DNA of 64,000 nucleotides, from NCBI GenBank assembly GCA_037039925.1, contig JAXRKP010000244.1, forward strand, positions 329,501 to 393,500, read 5' to 3'. Shown in pieces: positions 1 through 14,600 of the stretch. The position numbers were made by a program, and so were the translations under genes. Below the pieces are notes generated by a model that was not told where the DNA came from, ran no database searches, and saw only the letters and a list, made by a program, of their open reading frames with translations. This stretch comes from Doris montereyensis. Taxonomy: Eukaryota > Mollusca > Gastropoda > Nudibranchia > Dorididae. Position 1 is the stretch's first letter. Each line of letters opens with the position of its first letter.

Positions 1-293
1 TGGACTATGTCATGACCTTGGAGCCCTCCCAAGGTTTGGTGTTTGCTTCGGTCCTAAAGTACACTATAGGTCAAACTTTGCTTATTGATAGCGCAAGATT
101 TGATATTGGTTGGCTCGTGATTTAATATTGATAGCATCTTCTTTCATGAGCTCCTGAGGAACTTATATGAATTACACCATTGTAACATCAAATTGAATGT
201 AGTGCTTTTTATTTTTGTAAATGAATAGATATATTTTTTTAAATGAACTTTTTGCCAGACCTCTTCAAATGCAACTTGTTTTTCCTTTCATAG

Positions 294-440
294 AAAGCAA
301 TTCAGCTCGCCTCATTGGAATGGGTGGAGTCCCGCAGTTGCTGACATTACACTCAGATTGGCAACAGATTGACACAAAACACAGATATCTTATAATCAGG
401 AAAGCCATTTTACAAATTTTGAAAAACATCACGAACCTCA
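294..440 (+). CDS. AGTPBP1: CCP1 exon, armadillo-like N-terminal region
   Basis: Acceptor ttcatag and donor gtaagt bound the exon. It encodes [16 protein letters not shown], then [20 protein letters not shown], which matches the vertebrate CCP1 segment with [20 protein letters not shown]. This is the first exon in the window. One base is left over at its 3' end (phase 1). Confidence 0.92.
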
Positions 441-3400
441 GTAAGTAGTCAAGCGTCAAAGTTTGGATATAAAAATGTTAGAAAGGATTGATAAAGATAT
501 GGAAGAGGCATGGAACGAGAGATGCAGAAATGCTTAAGGATGAAAACCAAGACAATCATTTTATTTGTGAATTCTAGATTACCTGTCATTAAAATTAAAC
601 AAAGAAATAAATACAGCAATAACTCATGTCATGTTTTGTTACTCTCTTGAATAGAAAAAAGGTAAAAGAGAAAAAATGGGGAAAGAAAATTGTCTTGTTA
701 AAATGTATTATGAAAACCCAATAGTCAGGATTTATTCTTTTTTGACTCCTTTAGAAAATTTGAATACCTCAAAATGAGTTAGTATTTCTTTTTGATGATT
801 GTGATTCAATAATAGAAGTAAACTGTTTGAAAATGAGTATGCTTGATGCCACAAAAATGATGATATACATTGACCTAGTTTCTTTGGTTTCAAGTATGCA
901 ATACTTTTTTTAATGTCGTATATGTATGAGTAAAGTAAGGTAGTTCCTTCAAGGCCATTATGGCCCATAGAGCTGGAGCCTATCCCGGTTTATATGACAT
1001 GAAATGGAACAGATGGTAATAATCACCTGCTGGACAAGACGCTAGTGTGACAATGAATTTTACTCCCAGGCTAGCGCTTGTGCCCATTTGCACCTGGACC
1101 GAGTTGTAAAAAAATGGCTTTAGTGTCTTTCTTAAGGAACACAATGTCGGAACTAGCTTTGCTAGGATTCAAACCCACGATCTCATAGTCCGGCAACCTA
1201 ACCACTAGGCCACCTGATGCCACTAAGCATGCAATAGTTGTTTTATATATCATATATTGTTTAAACCATAGTTGATTGAATTTCTTAGTCCTTTTCGTTC
1301 ATGTTTAGAATCCGGCCGGAAATCTTTTTGCGGAGGCAGATGGCATTCGGATTTTGTACGAGAGTGCACTTGAAGCAAGTGATTGCCGTGACATGGAGAG
1401 CCTTATTCTTCTGGCCAGTGTGATCCTACGCAAGTGCTGTCCACGCAACAAGCTTCCAGTTCAGACCGTTTTCAGCCCCATCATGTTTTCCTTACCAACG
1501 TCCTCAAATCACACGCCTGAATGTTATTTTTTGCCAGCTTTTCCAAGTGAGTTGTGAAAGATATCGATGTTCATTTTTGTTGTTGTCCTGTGGCTAAACT
1601 TTGATGTGTGACTGATACATTATGTCTTAGATCTGACCTCAAGTCAAGATTAAAGTTGTTTGTTGACCGGGAGACTTGGTGGTTCAGAGGCAAGCTCAAC
1701 CAAAAGGTCGTGGGTTCAATCCCTGACTTGAAAAAATTTCTGGATTTTTTTACGAGTAAAATCTAGTCCCATCGAAGACAGACAAGAAAAAGCAGATCCT
1801 GTGTGCAGATCACAATTTTCTGTTCATTTTAAAAGTTCCGTGGCTATTTACAGGGGACTGAGGAAAATTTAAAATCTGGGTAGAATCTAATAAAATCAAT
1901 AAATATATTTGTTGACTCTGAATTTCGATCATCATTGTTATGACAGGCTGCTTGTGGTGCAGAGTATGACTAGAGTCTTTTCTTCATTACACTGTTTGTC
2001 TCCTGTTTTGTAAGGGGCATTAAAAGCAAACATTTAGCATTCTTTTATCACAAGGATGTATGAAGGGTTATAACAAGATGTGTTTGAATGTTTGAAACTT
2101 GCAATCGCGTCGTAATTATTTGAACCAGGAAAAAAAGTGTAGGGGAAAGGGAGAGGGATGGGATTCTTTCACTTATCTTTCGTTTTGCTATTTCCTCTTA
2201 ATTCACCCTGAGATCATGGCATATGGTGGACAGGGTAAATTTCAATTAAATTTTGAAAGAAAATGATCATGTGGAATTTTATAACTATCCTTTTATGGAG
2301 TAAGATGCTGTCGCTAGATGGACCGTTTCACTGGCTGTTGGGTGGGCGGTTGGCGGATGCTGCTGGTACGTCCTACTATAATGAAAATGAAAGAAAGGTA
2401 TAAATAATTGTAATGTTTGTGGTAGAAATGAGGAAAAGATAAGTGAAAAAAAGGTATAAATAATTGTAATGTTTGTGGTAGAAATGAGGAAAAGATAAGT
2501 GAAAAAAGGTATACATAGTTGTAATGTTTGTGGTAGAAATGAGGAAAAGATAAGTGAAAAAGGTATACATAGTTGTAATGTTTGTGGTAGAAATGAGGAA
2601 AAGATAAGTGAAAAAAGGTATACATAGTTGTAAAGTTTGTGGTAGAAATGAGGAAAAGATAAGTGAAAAAAATGTATACATAATTGTAATGTTTGTGAAT
2701 AAGTGAAAGAAAGGTATAAATAATTGTAATGTTTGTGAATAAGTGAAAGAAAGGTATACATAATTGTAATGTTTGTAGTAGAAATGAGGATTTAATAACA
2801 CTCCTCTTGTCTCTGAAGGCAGATTCAGAAGTAATCAAGAATCTGAAGAACAGGACACGTTATCTGAGGAGGCTGACTCTTTAAATGGGTTGCTTAAAAG
2901 TAGTGAAATCATTGGGGCAACCTTTGAAAGAGTGCCAAGTTTTTTAAAGACGATGCAAGATTTTGGTAGTAAACCTTTTAGGAATTTGGTTCTGAACGGT
3001 TGTGTATTTGATGTATTTCAATTTATTTGCTTCTTTAAAATAAGTTATTGTTCTCTTATTTTTGTATTGTTGCTGCCAATTCCATATCGGAACCCACTTT
3101 CTTGCCTCACTCCCAGTTGTGAGATAAAAAAAGATAACCAAAACCCTCACCCCAATCCTGCATTATTTCTTTCTTTGTTGAATATTTAAAACCATTTTTG
3201 AAGTTATTTCCTTTTCTGAGTTGTTATTGTTGCCCTCGAATAAGTTTTTCATGTTTTAGGGTTAACATGATTTGTTAGTGGAAAATAATTTCATCTCGAA
3301 CACTGATTATAAGAGTGCATCCATAAGAATGCAATCATTCAGTATATACTTACTCCTGTCATAAACTGTTGATTTTACTCCTTTTGTTTATTCTTATGGA

Positions 3401-3729
3401 CAATATGAATCAAATAAAAGCTTTGAAGTAAATAAACCAGAAAGAATACGTTGTGCCTATAAATTGACCCTCCACTGAGTACAAACATTTCAAGCCTAGA
3501 ATATTTCAAGTTTTCCTAAGACACGTTTTCTTTATTATTTTGTTTGCCATTGTTTTAAGTGGGAAAATTTTCTGACGTGGTGCCAGGTATTTTGCAATGC
3601 TGTAAATCTCTTAGTTTTTTCTCTCTGAGGAGCATGCCATTGTTATTAAGCTCTGTAAGATATTTAGCATTGAAAGTCATTAAATTTAATCCTGACTAGA
3701 TTGTATAAAATATAATATGTGGGTCTAAG

Positions 3730-3817
<88 letters not shown>

Positions 3818-5618
3818 AGGGAGGGAGGGAGGGAGGGAGGGAGGGAGGGAGGGAGGAGGGAGGGAGGGAGGGAGGGAGGGAGGGAGGGAGGGAGGGAGGG
3901 AGGGAGGGAGGGAGGGAGGGAGGGAGGGAGGGAGGGAGGGAGGGAGGGAGGGAGGGAGGGAGGGAGGGAGGGAGGGAGGGAGGGAGGGAGGGAGGGAGGG
4001 ATAGCGAGGAGGAGGGAGAGACAAAGACGGAGACAGAGACAGAGAGAGAAACAGAAACACACACACACACACACACGCAGACAGATCATATTCCCACTCA
4101 CATCGGCTGTTTGCATATCAACCAAATTCTTCTGTATTCTATCTTACTTTATGAACAACTGCCTGGTTTTCAGTCCCAACTGACATGTGGCAGGAAAACC
4201 CTGCTGCCGATGATAGTGATCACAGTTCTCTTGACGATGACGATGATATAGATAGTGATGACGAGCGTTTCCGCAACGATAATGAGGAGGTAGGTGAATA
4301 TAATCAAGAGCACACTGATTTTATCTGTTTTTTACCATGTAGTTTTCAAACGATGAAACTATGGCATTGAATTCAGCGTTGCATTGATCAAGAAATTGTA
4401 GGGATTTTCATTTAAAAGGTGTGATTTAGTTCTAGAATCTTCAATCAGTGATAACGAATATGTTTGATTCATAGTTGTGAAATAAACAAAAACATAACAA
4501 TCGCAATTATATTATTTTTGATTTCTTTAATTATTTATTTTCTTATCTATTACACAGGTTTGTATTAATCTTCCGTTTTATTTGTAGCTGCCAAAACTTT
4601 CTTCATTATGTGTAGGTTTAATTAAATTTTCTTTTTGCACAGAATTTGATTGGTAGAAATAGAAGTCAAAAGCATTCATGAAATAAAAATTATATTTTAA
4701 AACATATTTTTTATATTTGTCACCAGCCTGATGATGAGCAGTGGGAAGGTTTGGAACCAGCGGAAAAGAGAACCTACGAAGCTTTGAAAATGTATGAGCA
4801 ATTTTTCCCAGAATTGTTTGACACTGAGGTAGGTATACTATACTATAGTACAGTTCCTTTGTTTTTTTACCTCTTGGTGGGGTCATTTTCATACATTGCA
4901 GTTGAAGAGTGTTTCTCAGTCCACTTTGAGTTGAATTCGAGTTAATATTGGTATTGTATGTGAAATGTTAACATCTAATCGTGGTACTGTTTTGCGTTTT
5001 CAAAATGTGTTCAGTCTAGTGCCGGGCGAGAACCGGTTCCCAGAACCGGTTCTCCGATTCTTGGTTTGAGATCTAAGAACCGATTCCATTAGGAGAACCG
5101 CTGGCGGTTCTCAGAACCGCTGGCGGTTTGGCAGTTCTAGGACCGCTGACGGTTTGACAGTTCTAGAACCGCTGGCGGTTTGGCAGTTCTAGGACCGCTG
5201 ACGGTCCTCAGAACCGCTGGCGGTTCTCGGAACCGCTGACTGTCCTCGGTTCTCAGTTTCAATTTACCTTCCAGCGGTTCTACGTTTCTTTTCGCTTACT
5301 CCCACCACTCCCACCCACCCCGTTATTACACACGCACTTTTACTTCACCCACCCCCTCTTATTATAACGTTACGCCACGCACGACAATCGCTCTCCCCTC
5401 ATCACTCGCTGCCCTGTCATAATATTATTATGCGGGGATGGGGAGGTGAGGATCGCGTGTCATTCATCAACGCCTTGGACGATTCCATTATCTCCATTAA
5501 GTGGGGTAAATTTCTTAAATTACACCCCCACCCGCCAACCCACCCACGCATACAAACAGCCACACACATGACGTGATCAATGCTTGAGTGTAAAGCACAC
5601 GCACACATCACTTTCCCT

Positions 5619-5656
<38 letters not shown>

Positions 5657-8600
5657 ACTCTACAGCACAGCACTGACTGTCGGCGTAGGTCCCAGCGGTT
5701 CTCACAGTTCGCGGTTCTCACAGTTCGCGGTTCTCACAGTTCGCGGTTCTCACAGTTCACGGTTCGAAAACAGAACCGGAACCGGAATCGGAACCGATTC
5801 TCGCGATTCTCAGTTCCAAAGAACCGTAGAACCGCGGTTCCGAAAAAACTTGGAACCGCTCGGCACTAGTTCAGTCCATTCCTCTCAATTCCGATAAATC
5901 TGAATCATTTTGAAGACAGTGCTGCTCCTGTTTATTGTGGTTCAAGCAGAAATGATACTCAAAAATACATCGTAACAAAATCAATAAAAACAGTGGGTTA
6001 TAAACTTGTAATAAAAACCAATTAAGGTGATTTTCCACTGTCATTTCAGTCAGCCGTATTTTCATAGTAAGGATATGTTTGATTGGACATGCATGAAATC
6101 GTGTTAGAATAAATGGATCGGGAGATGGATAGATGTATTGTTACTTGAAGGCATATTTATTACATGCTTACTATGCTGTTGTCTCTTATCATTCAATTTA
6201 TTCTTTATAAATTTTTTTATATAGTATGAGTCATTGTTGTTTTATTTCATTGTTTGTTATAATATTGGTGTATATTACAGTCTATGCTTTAGTATTGTAT
6301 CAAATCAAAACATTTATCATACTTTGTATTTTTCAGTTTCCGTGTGGATCTGTGCAGGAGCCTTTTGCTTCTACTAGTTCAAACTTTTAAACTCCTTGGG
6401 CCCACCTTTTCTTTCTCAAACCGATTCAGAGACTAGACTTGCATACTTAGACCCTTCCTCAACAAACACATGTACCAAAATGAAAATGGATTTTGCAACT
6501 ACCCCTAGATATTATCAACAGCCATCACTGTGTGAACAGCGTCTGAATACTCCTATGACAGGTGAATATATAAAAATAATTAGGTCCCTCATAACTTTGT
6601 TAACAAAATTCAAGTTTTATGTTGGAGACATGAAAAAAATAATAGCTGCCTTGATTGATGAAGTTAAATGAAATTAGATAAACACAACTTTGATTAGGCA
6701 CATAAGATTATTATTAAACAATGAATGTGTGTTGACAAGCTATTAAAAATTGAAAAGATTATTGAATTATTTAAACGGCATGTAAAAGCTGCAACAACTA
6801 AACTGATGCTGAAATTGGACAATTGTTTTAGTGTTACAGTCTCGAAGAAGTCTTTTTATTTAACCACCCTTTTATTCTTTAAACAAGCAAACTGTACTGT
6901 CCTCTATCTAGTTGGTTACATTTTTTTTTTAGAGATTACCATAGAACTGTCTACACTACTTAGAGGAAATCCACTAAGTTATGAATTTGGATATCCTGTG
7001 TCTGAGCACAAATATGTAGTGTATGTCTGCTTGGTATTACAGTTTGATTTGTGTGTATGAATCTCTCCACTTTTGACATTTTGGAAACGTAATCTGTTTT
7101 GGCAATTCATATCTTCTTTCCTAAATAACTTTTCCCACATCTTAAATATGGAGCTTATCAATTGAATTTCCTAAAGCATAATTTGTTAATGCAAACTATT
7201 AACCCTTTAAGTGATATGACTCATTTGCTAACAGCAAAGGTCCATTGAATACGGGTAAGAGAGGGTCCAGGGATGAACAACACTGGTCATGAGGCTTGGC
7301 AATGACTGAATGAGATAAAGGTCAGTTTGGCAATGACCTTGTGAGTTGAAGGTCGGTTTGGCACTGGCCTCATGAGATAAAGTTTGGTTTGGCACTGATC
7401 TCATGAGATAAATGTCGGCTTGACAAGGACTGCATGAGATAAAAGACGGCTTGGCACTAACCTCTTGAGATAGAGGTCTATAGTTAGAATCCCAACCAGA
7501 GTGAGACATACATCGTCGGTGAAACTGTCTAAACGCATAAGTCCACGATGTAGGGGATATGAGACTTGTTCTTCAAAGAATCAAATACATGCTTCTTTCA
7601 TGTCTTTATAAATATAGGAGGCCTTCAACCGATAGAAAAACTCATTCTGTGCGCATGATCTAAACAAAGACCTTGAGACTTTAACCTCTTTAGTTAAGGA
7701 GTTGACCTACTCGTTTAAATCTTTCAATAGTTCAACTTTATCCCTGTAAGTCCATTTTGTGCACAGCTGATTCATTTTCCCCATTTACTGCATTCTAAAG
7801 AATGAAGAAGTTATTGGATTGTGATCCAAAAAGCATAGCATAGAGTTTGCAGCCCCATTTGATGATTTATTACGATTTTTGCTTCTCCTGAAAATTGTGT
7901 CATGCGGACTTTGGTTTTGAGATAATTTCACCGATGATATATTTTTATTTACCTGAAATTGTCCTCCACCAAACCGTTCCCTAATGTGAGTCAGGAATGT
8001 ACAACATTTTAATCATGTTGAAGCTGGAAGAAAATGTTCTAGGTATTGCATAAGTGTCAGGTATGGTTGGTCTCATGATAGACAGCTGGCTTTGTGAACA
8101 TTGGATCATGGGTTCTACTCCTGGTCTGGGAAAGATCATTGTTGTGTCCATCTGCTATTTCTTCTAGGATGAGGAATTACCAGCTACGGCTAAAGGGTAA
8201 AGATATGACAGACCACCATCTTTCCCAGGGTGTGTTTTTGTATCATCTGTAGTGTTTAATGGTATGTAAACTGGCATAGACTGTGGGCCTCAGGACTTAA
8301 AAGGGCCATCCAAGCCTTCGGGTCACTTGCCTGTGTAAAGGAGGAACACATTGTCTACCTTTACAATTAAACAAAAAGTTTATTCTTATTTGGTAAATGT
8401 TTATACTCGTATGGCACCCTTTAGGAAGAGATGTTGTTTAGATCCAAGGCTATAAATTATAATGTTATTATGATATGAACGTTTAATGATTTGGCAATCT
8501 GAAATGAGAACAAAATTTCCAATCTTTCAAATTTACTTGAACTTTACAAATATGATATGGAAAGTTGCACTTCAATGTATACCATTAAAATTAAAATGTG

Positions 8601-11600
8601 AATTTGGGATTCTTGCAGGTACTGAGGATAAACCGGTTGCGTCAGCGATCAACTTGAAGACTGGGGCCAGTGTCATATCCTTGGATATTGGATGCAAACA
8701 ACCCTTTTCACAGCAATCTTTGAAACCATCCAAAATCATTTCAAAGGAAAACAAAAAAAACGAAACCTTACAACCCGAGATAAGCGTGCCCGTAAACCAG
8801 TTCCTTTCAGGTCCACGGAATCCCTGTCCGAGACATTGAGCTCTATAAATGTTCCGTTGCCTCAGGAACAAGATGATAGCGATCAGGTGATGTTCAGGAG
8901 ATGTTCAGGAGAAATATGTTTATGCGTGTGGGTGTGTGTGTGTATAGATGTGTGTTTTGTGTGTGTGAGAAAAGGTATTGAGGCAGTAGTGGAGAATATC
9001 TTGCAGAGGTAACAATTTCAATAAATCTTACTTCAGTATGAAGGTTGGACCAAAATTCAATTAACTCAATCGTTGATTTCTACTTATCTTTATTTAGATT
9101 TAGATCAATGATCAAGAATCTTTAAATACAAATGCAGTTCATGAATTATTTGAAGATGTCTATGTTCTTTAGAGGAGCCGAAGCAGAAATAAGATCACAT
9201 GTATTGATTGATATTTGAGGATAGATTGATATTTGATATTGTGATATTTGATACTGATAACCAGGATATTTTGAATTGTAAATAGATATTATAATAATGT
9301 AACGATGTAAATTAATGGTTTTTTGGAGGGAAAAACAAACTGACATCATGTCAGTATAATATAATTCTCGTTGACAGCAATGCTCTGTTCAACAGATTCA
9401 GTTGATTTTAAAAAGGATAATAGATAAAGAACTATTTTCAAATTAAATGTCACACAAAGAAAGTTGAAAATAAAAAAGGTATTTTTAGACTGAAAGGAAA
9501 GCCCATATTGTGATATACGTCAAATTAAGATTTTTACCACAGAAGAATGTTTATTTCAGATAAACTGTGAAGAAATTATCTTTGAAAGCGATGTAATTTT
9601 ACTAGAAGAAAATGCCATCTCCAGATTTATGACATGCATGATTTATAATTTATTTCATCAATCCTCAAGGGATCGTCAAAATGATATTAAGATTTTATTA
9701 CAGCTGATTTATTTGAAATCAATTGTGAGAGAATTCATCTCTTTATGAAGACTCATTTTGACTGTTGTTACTTATCAGTTGAGAGAGAATTCTCCTCCGA
9801 CTGTCGTTACTTTTCAGTTGTGAGAAAATTTTCCTCTGTAAGAAGATTCATTTTGACTATTGTTAATTTTCAGTTGTGAGAGAATTTTCCTCTCTAAGAA
9901 GACTCATTTGACTATTGTTGCTTTTCAGTTGTGAGAGAATTCTCCTCTCTAAGAAAACTCATTTTGACTGTTGTTTATTACATTTCAGGCAACTATGTCT
10001 AGTAATGAGGAGTTGGAGGATGAATTTTGTGAGTTTGTTCACGACAACCATCTCTATTCACAAATTGCCGCAGATACTCAAAGTGTTTATCGCTTTCAGA
10101 AAATTGCATATCCAGATCTATATGGTACTAAAGGCTTTAAGGCATTAGAGCCTCTTTTACCAAGAAAATTTGGAATTCAACGGTAATCAAGTTTATTCAT
10201 AGCCAAATTAGAATAAAAAATAAGATTAAGACACATCGTTGTAATTATTACTGTCATTTTCTTTTCTATGTTTAAAGGTGCAAACTCAATTATACAATTT
10301 GTTGTGTTTTGTTGTCAGTTTGTAGGACTCTGAAATTGCACAGAAGATACTTTATTTTGTAGATCTACCAATATTGAGAGTATCGAAGGTGTCTACTAAC
10401 AGAAATTCCTTTCTTGATACTTTATATAATAAAGTAGTGATAAAGTTGATTTATATAGCGCCTTATACAAAAGTCTTAATTATCTTTTTAATATAACACA
10501 CATATCAATCTGGATGCTGTATTCCAGAAGCAGGATCTGTGTTTCTAATGAAATATTTTCATTCTTTTGTGAAGACAAGAGTTTAAACATCTTGATAAGC
10601 CAATCACTCCCGATTTTCCATCAAATTTTTCCCCTGTAAGATTTTTGGTTTCAATATCTTGAACATGATATTTTTGTTAAATCAGCAAACAAACTCATTG
10701 AATATGTTTGATTGAAAAGACTTGCATGTGTGTGTGCCTCAGTATGCGTCCGTTGATCATGTTAGAATAAGTTTAGACAAACAGATGACATGACATGGCT
10801 TTTTGTCCATGTGAAGGAAATAATATGTGTCTGAATGGAATGGTTGAAGAAATGTGATATTTATTCATGCATGATTTAAATGAGTTTATCATAGACATCT
10901 GTCTCATTATTCAATCATTCAAGGATTTATGAAATTTTATAGCCTTTTTCGTTTTGAGTTATTCAAAAACATCATAATTTGTATCTTATCTTTGCATTCT
11001 TGATATTTATCAGACACTTTTTTTTTTTCTTTTTTCTTTTTGAATGGTTGAGAAATCATTAGCTTGCCTTCTTCCAAGCTATTTGAAGGACCTATCTACT
11101 GAAACTGTGAACACTTTGTCTTTTATTCAGCTGTGTGGAAATAATGAGAGGTTTTACAGAGAAATAGGTTGTTTTATGTAAAGTACAATATGTTGAGACT
11201 GGTTCACTTTGTTTCTTTAGTTATTGGGTGGGACTTGCTTTCCTTAGATTTCTTATCTGAATATTTGTTATTTGCTCAAAGTTATCGACTCATTTCTCGC
11301 TGGGGAATCTTACTGTGGGGAAAACTCAAATCTGGCAAACAGAGACGAGCTGAGGTGAGATTTAAAGTAACCAAGAAAAAAAAAGGATAAAGTTATTTTC
11401 TTCAGAACAACGATTTTTTAAAGGTTTTTTTTTCTCATTTCATAACTTTTCTTTCTTTATTCTTGATATCTGTCTAAATAATATCAACCTATCTGTCGAT
11501 TCATCCTTACATCAATCTTCCTCTCTGTTTTGTATATATCTCTTATGATAAATATATTTGTCAGTGTTCTTTTTCTTTGAATTTCAGGACAAAGATATTT

Positions 11601-14600
11601 GAAGATATTGACCGCATGATTCATCCTGATGTTTTAGTTGACCATGTTGTGTACGACATGGATGAAATCATCTCAGCCGCTGGGGAATCTTACTGTGGGG
11701 AAAACTCGAATCTGGCAAACAGAGACGAGCTGAGGTGAGATTTAAAGTAACCAAGAAGAAAAGGATAAAGTTATTTTCTTCAGAACAATGATTTTTTAAA
11801 GGTTTTTTTTTCTGTATTAACTGGTTCCAGGATATTGCGTCATTCAAACTTAAACAGGAAGAAACATTATAATGTGAATTAAGCACCTGACATTGTGCAT
11901 GAGAGTGGAATAAAATCTGATACTGAGGTTGAGTGAGAAGAAAAAAGGAAGAAAAGTCAAGGAAATTTTTCTGTCCTTCTACGTCAGTATCAATTCAAAT
12001 CATTTCTGTAAGTTAATGTGGAGATCAAACCTGTAATGAAGTGACAGGCTTTTGTCTTTATAAGGTCGACTCATGATTACATTGTCCTATCTACACACAT
12101 AATCTTGTTTTGATATAAAAAAAGTCTCTAAAGTTCTCAGCTGGAAAGAGAATCCAGAGTGAGGACAAAGTGCAAGTAAAATTTGTGACAAACACAGACC
12201 CATTTTAGTTACAACTTTGTTGTGTGAGACAGGACGATTACGACTGTGAATCTGGTCATGATTATTACTCCAAAATCGTCAAATGTGTGATGATAATAAC
12301 TCCTAAATTATCAAATGTGTCATAATTATAACTCCAAAATCGTTGAATGTATGATTATAACTCCAAAATTGTCAAATGATTATAACTCCAAAATTGTCAA
12401 ATGTGTCATGATTATAACTCCAAAATTGTCAAATGTGTCATGATTATAACTCCCAAAATTGTCAAAATGTCAAACGTTTGATGATTATAACTCCAAAATT
12501 GATTATAACTCCAAAATTTCAAATGGTTGATTATAACTCCAAAATTGTCAAATGTTTGATGATTATAACTCCAAAATGTCAAATTGATAATTATAACTCC
12601 AAAATCGTCAAATGTGTGATGATTATAATTTCTAAAAATCGTCAAATGTTGATGATTATAACTCTAAAATCGTCAAATGTTTGATGATTATAACTCCAAT
12701 ATAGTCAAATGGGTAGCTAGAATTATACAATTCTGAGCCAACGATATGTCATGTTATACTCTATACAAGGGAACAAAACTCCCTATAGGAGTTGGAAAAT
12801 AGATACGTCTTTCTACAAAACAAAAAACTTCCTTCAAGGCCATTATGGCCCATAGAGCGGAGCGTATCCCGGTTTCTATAGCGTGAAGTGGAACAGTTGA
12901 TAGTAGTCACCTCCTGGACAGGACACTACCTGCATGCAGGTTTTAGTCCCAAGCTAGTGCCTGTACCCATTTGCATCTGGGTTGAGTGGGAAATATGCAT
13001 GTAAAGTGTCTTTCCCAAGGAATACAATGTTGGACCTAGTTTGCTAGGATTCGAACCATGATCCCAAGTCCGGCAGCCTAACCACTCGGCTACCGACACC
13101 ACATCATTTTCTAAAGGAGTCAAGAATTCCTTAAATGATAATGATTTCCTCTGATGGCAAAATTCTTAATTATGAGAGAGGAAAAATTAACCAACGTAAT
13201 TGTATATTATATATATTGTCTTCTTTTAGATCTATGTCATATCTTTGTCGAATGTTACATATTATAAATTGACTGTGTATTATTGAATTTTTCTGCAGGG
13301 CATTTTTTTTTATTCACTTATTCCAACTTTAATGGTAAATGTTGCAGGGTTGGCCATTTGGATACTCACTGTCAAGCGCTCAAGTTCAATTCTCAGTTTG
13401 AATGCGGCAATTTGAGGAAAGCTATTCAGGTTGGATTTAATGCAACGCAAATTGAAATCTTTCTACTCTCCCTTTTATTTAATGCAAACGATAGCATTAT
13501 AACAAATACATCTAGTTTCTTTTTAGTTTCAGTAGATAAATAGAGAGACCTACGGAAATAAGATTGTGACTTAGAAAGAAGAATAGACTACTCTTTAGAA
13601 ATACTTTTGCTGAGTGAATGCCATTTTCCTGACACAGTATTTTGTGACTTCTTCAAAGAAATCGTTTTCTTAAATTTCAAATATCTAAATAGAGAGTGAT
13701 CTTAAGACTCAAGATGAATAAATCAATCAATAGATCGATAAATAATTGATTTATCAATACAAAAACAAATAAATGAAAGTGAAAATGAATATAAATGAAT
13801 AAATAAATAACGATATGTGAATAATAATTGAATACAAGCATATGATACCCCGAGTGGTACCAAGAACTATCATTAGATCAGGTTAGTATTCAATTCTAAG
13901 GTTACGCGGGTCGGCGTGGAAGTTCCTATTCCAACTTTTTAATTACCCGGTGGTATAACCTGTTCAAGATGGCGGGCTAGCTGAATGAAAACGATACTCA
14001 CAAAGATAGGGAAGCAATGAAGTTTACATAAATTGTACCTCACTTTTGGCAGAACATTTTTTCAAACAAAAATGACCTGGGAATGATTTAAACCCTGTAT
14101 GAAAAATATGGTTTCTCTTAGTGGCCTATTAACAGAGCCTTTAGTGAACCAAGATCAATTAACTCATAATTATATATATAGATATAGATAAATAGAGGGA
14201 CAAATAGATGAGTAAATAAATAAATAAGTAATAAAGAGATTAATGACATTAACGAATAGATTTATATATAAATATGAGCTTGAATGCTATGTATTTACAT
14301 CTGTATGTAGATCTAAGTATGTATGAAAGAATTTGAAATAAAGATTAGCTTGGAAATGCCAAGGTTACTTTGTGTAATGTTGTTGAAGTCCTCGTTTACA
14401 GCATTTGGTCAGTCTGTAACAGTTTACAAAACACAGACAGCTTTTTAAATCATCATCATTTGGCAAGTCTGTAACAGTTTACAAAACAGAGACAGCTTTC
14501 TAAATCATCATCATTTAGCAAGTCTGTAACAGTTTACAAAACAGAGACAGCTTTCTAAATCATCATCATTTGGCAAGTCTGTAACAGTTTATAAAACAGA

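Noticed and set aside
2285..2838. Three overlapping minus-strand frames of 141-174 codons
   Set aside because: All derive from the 55-bp minisatellite in different frames; repeated [12 protein letters not shown] peptides, no domain.
3664..4183. Open frames of Arg-Glu-Gly or Ser-Leu-Pro repeats
   Set aside because: Pure translation of the GA/GGGA tract on both strands, inside a CCP1 intron.
6337..6377. Upstream start for the CCP1 exon at 6378
   Set aside because: The acceptor at 6336 would give an in-frame TAA after 17 codons. The acceptor at 6377 keeps phase 0 open to the donor.
11169..11390. Open frame of 73 codons containing the duplicated exon piece
   Set aside because: It reads the duplicated exon end out of frame and has no acceptor; it is an intronic decoy, not an alternative exon.
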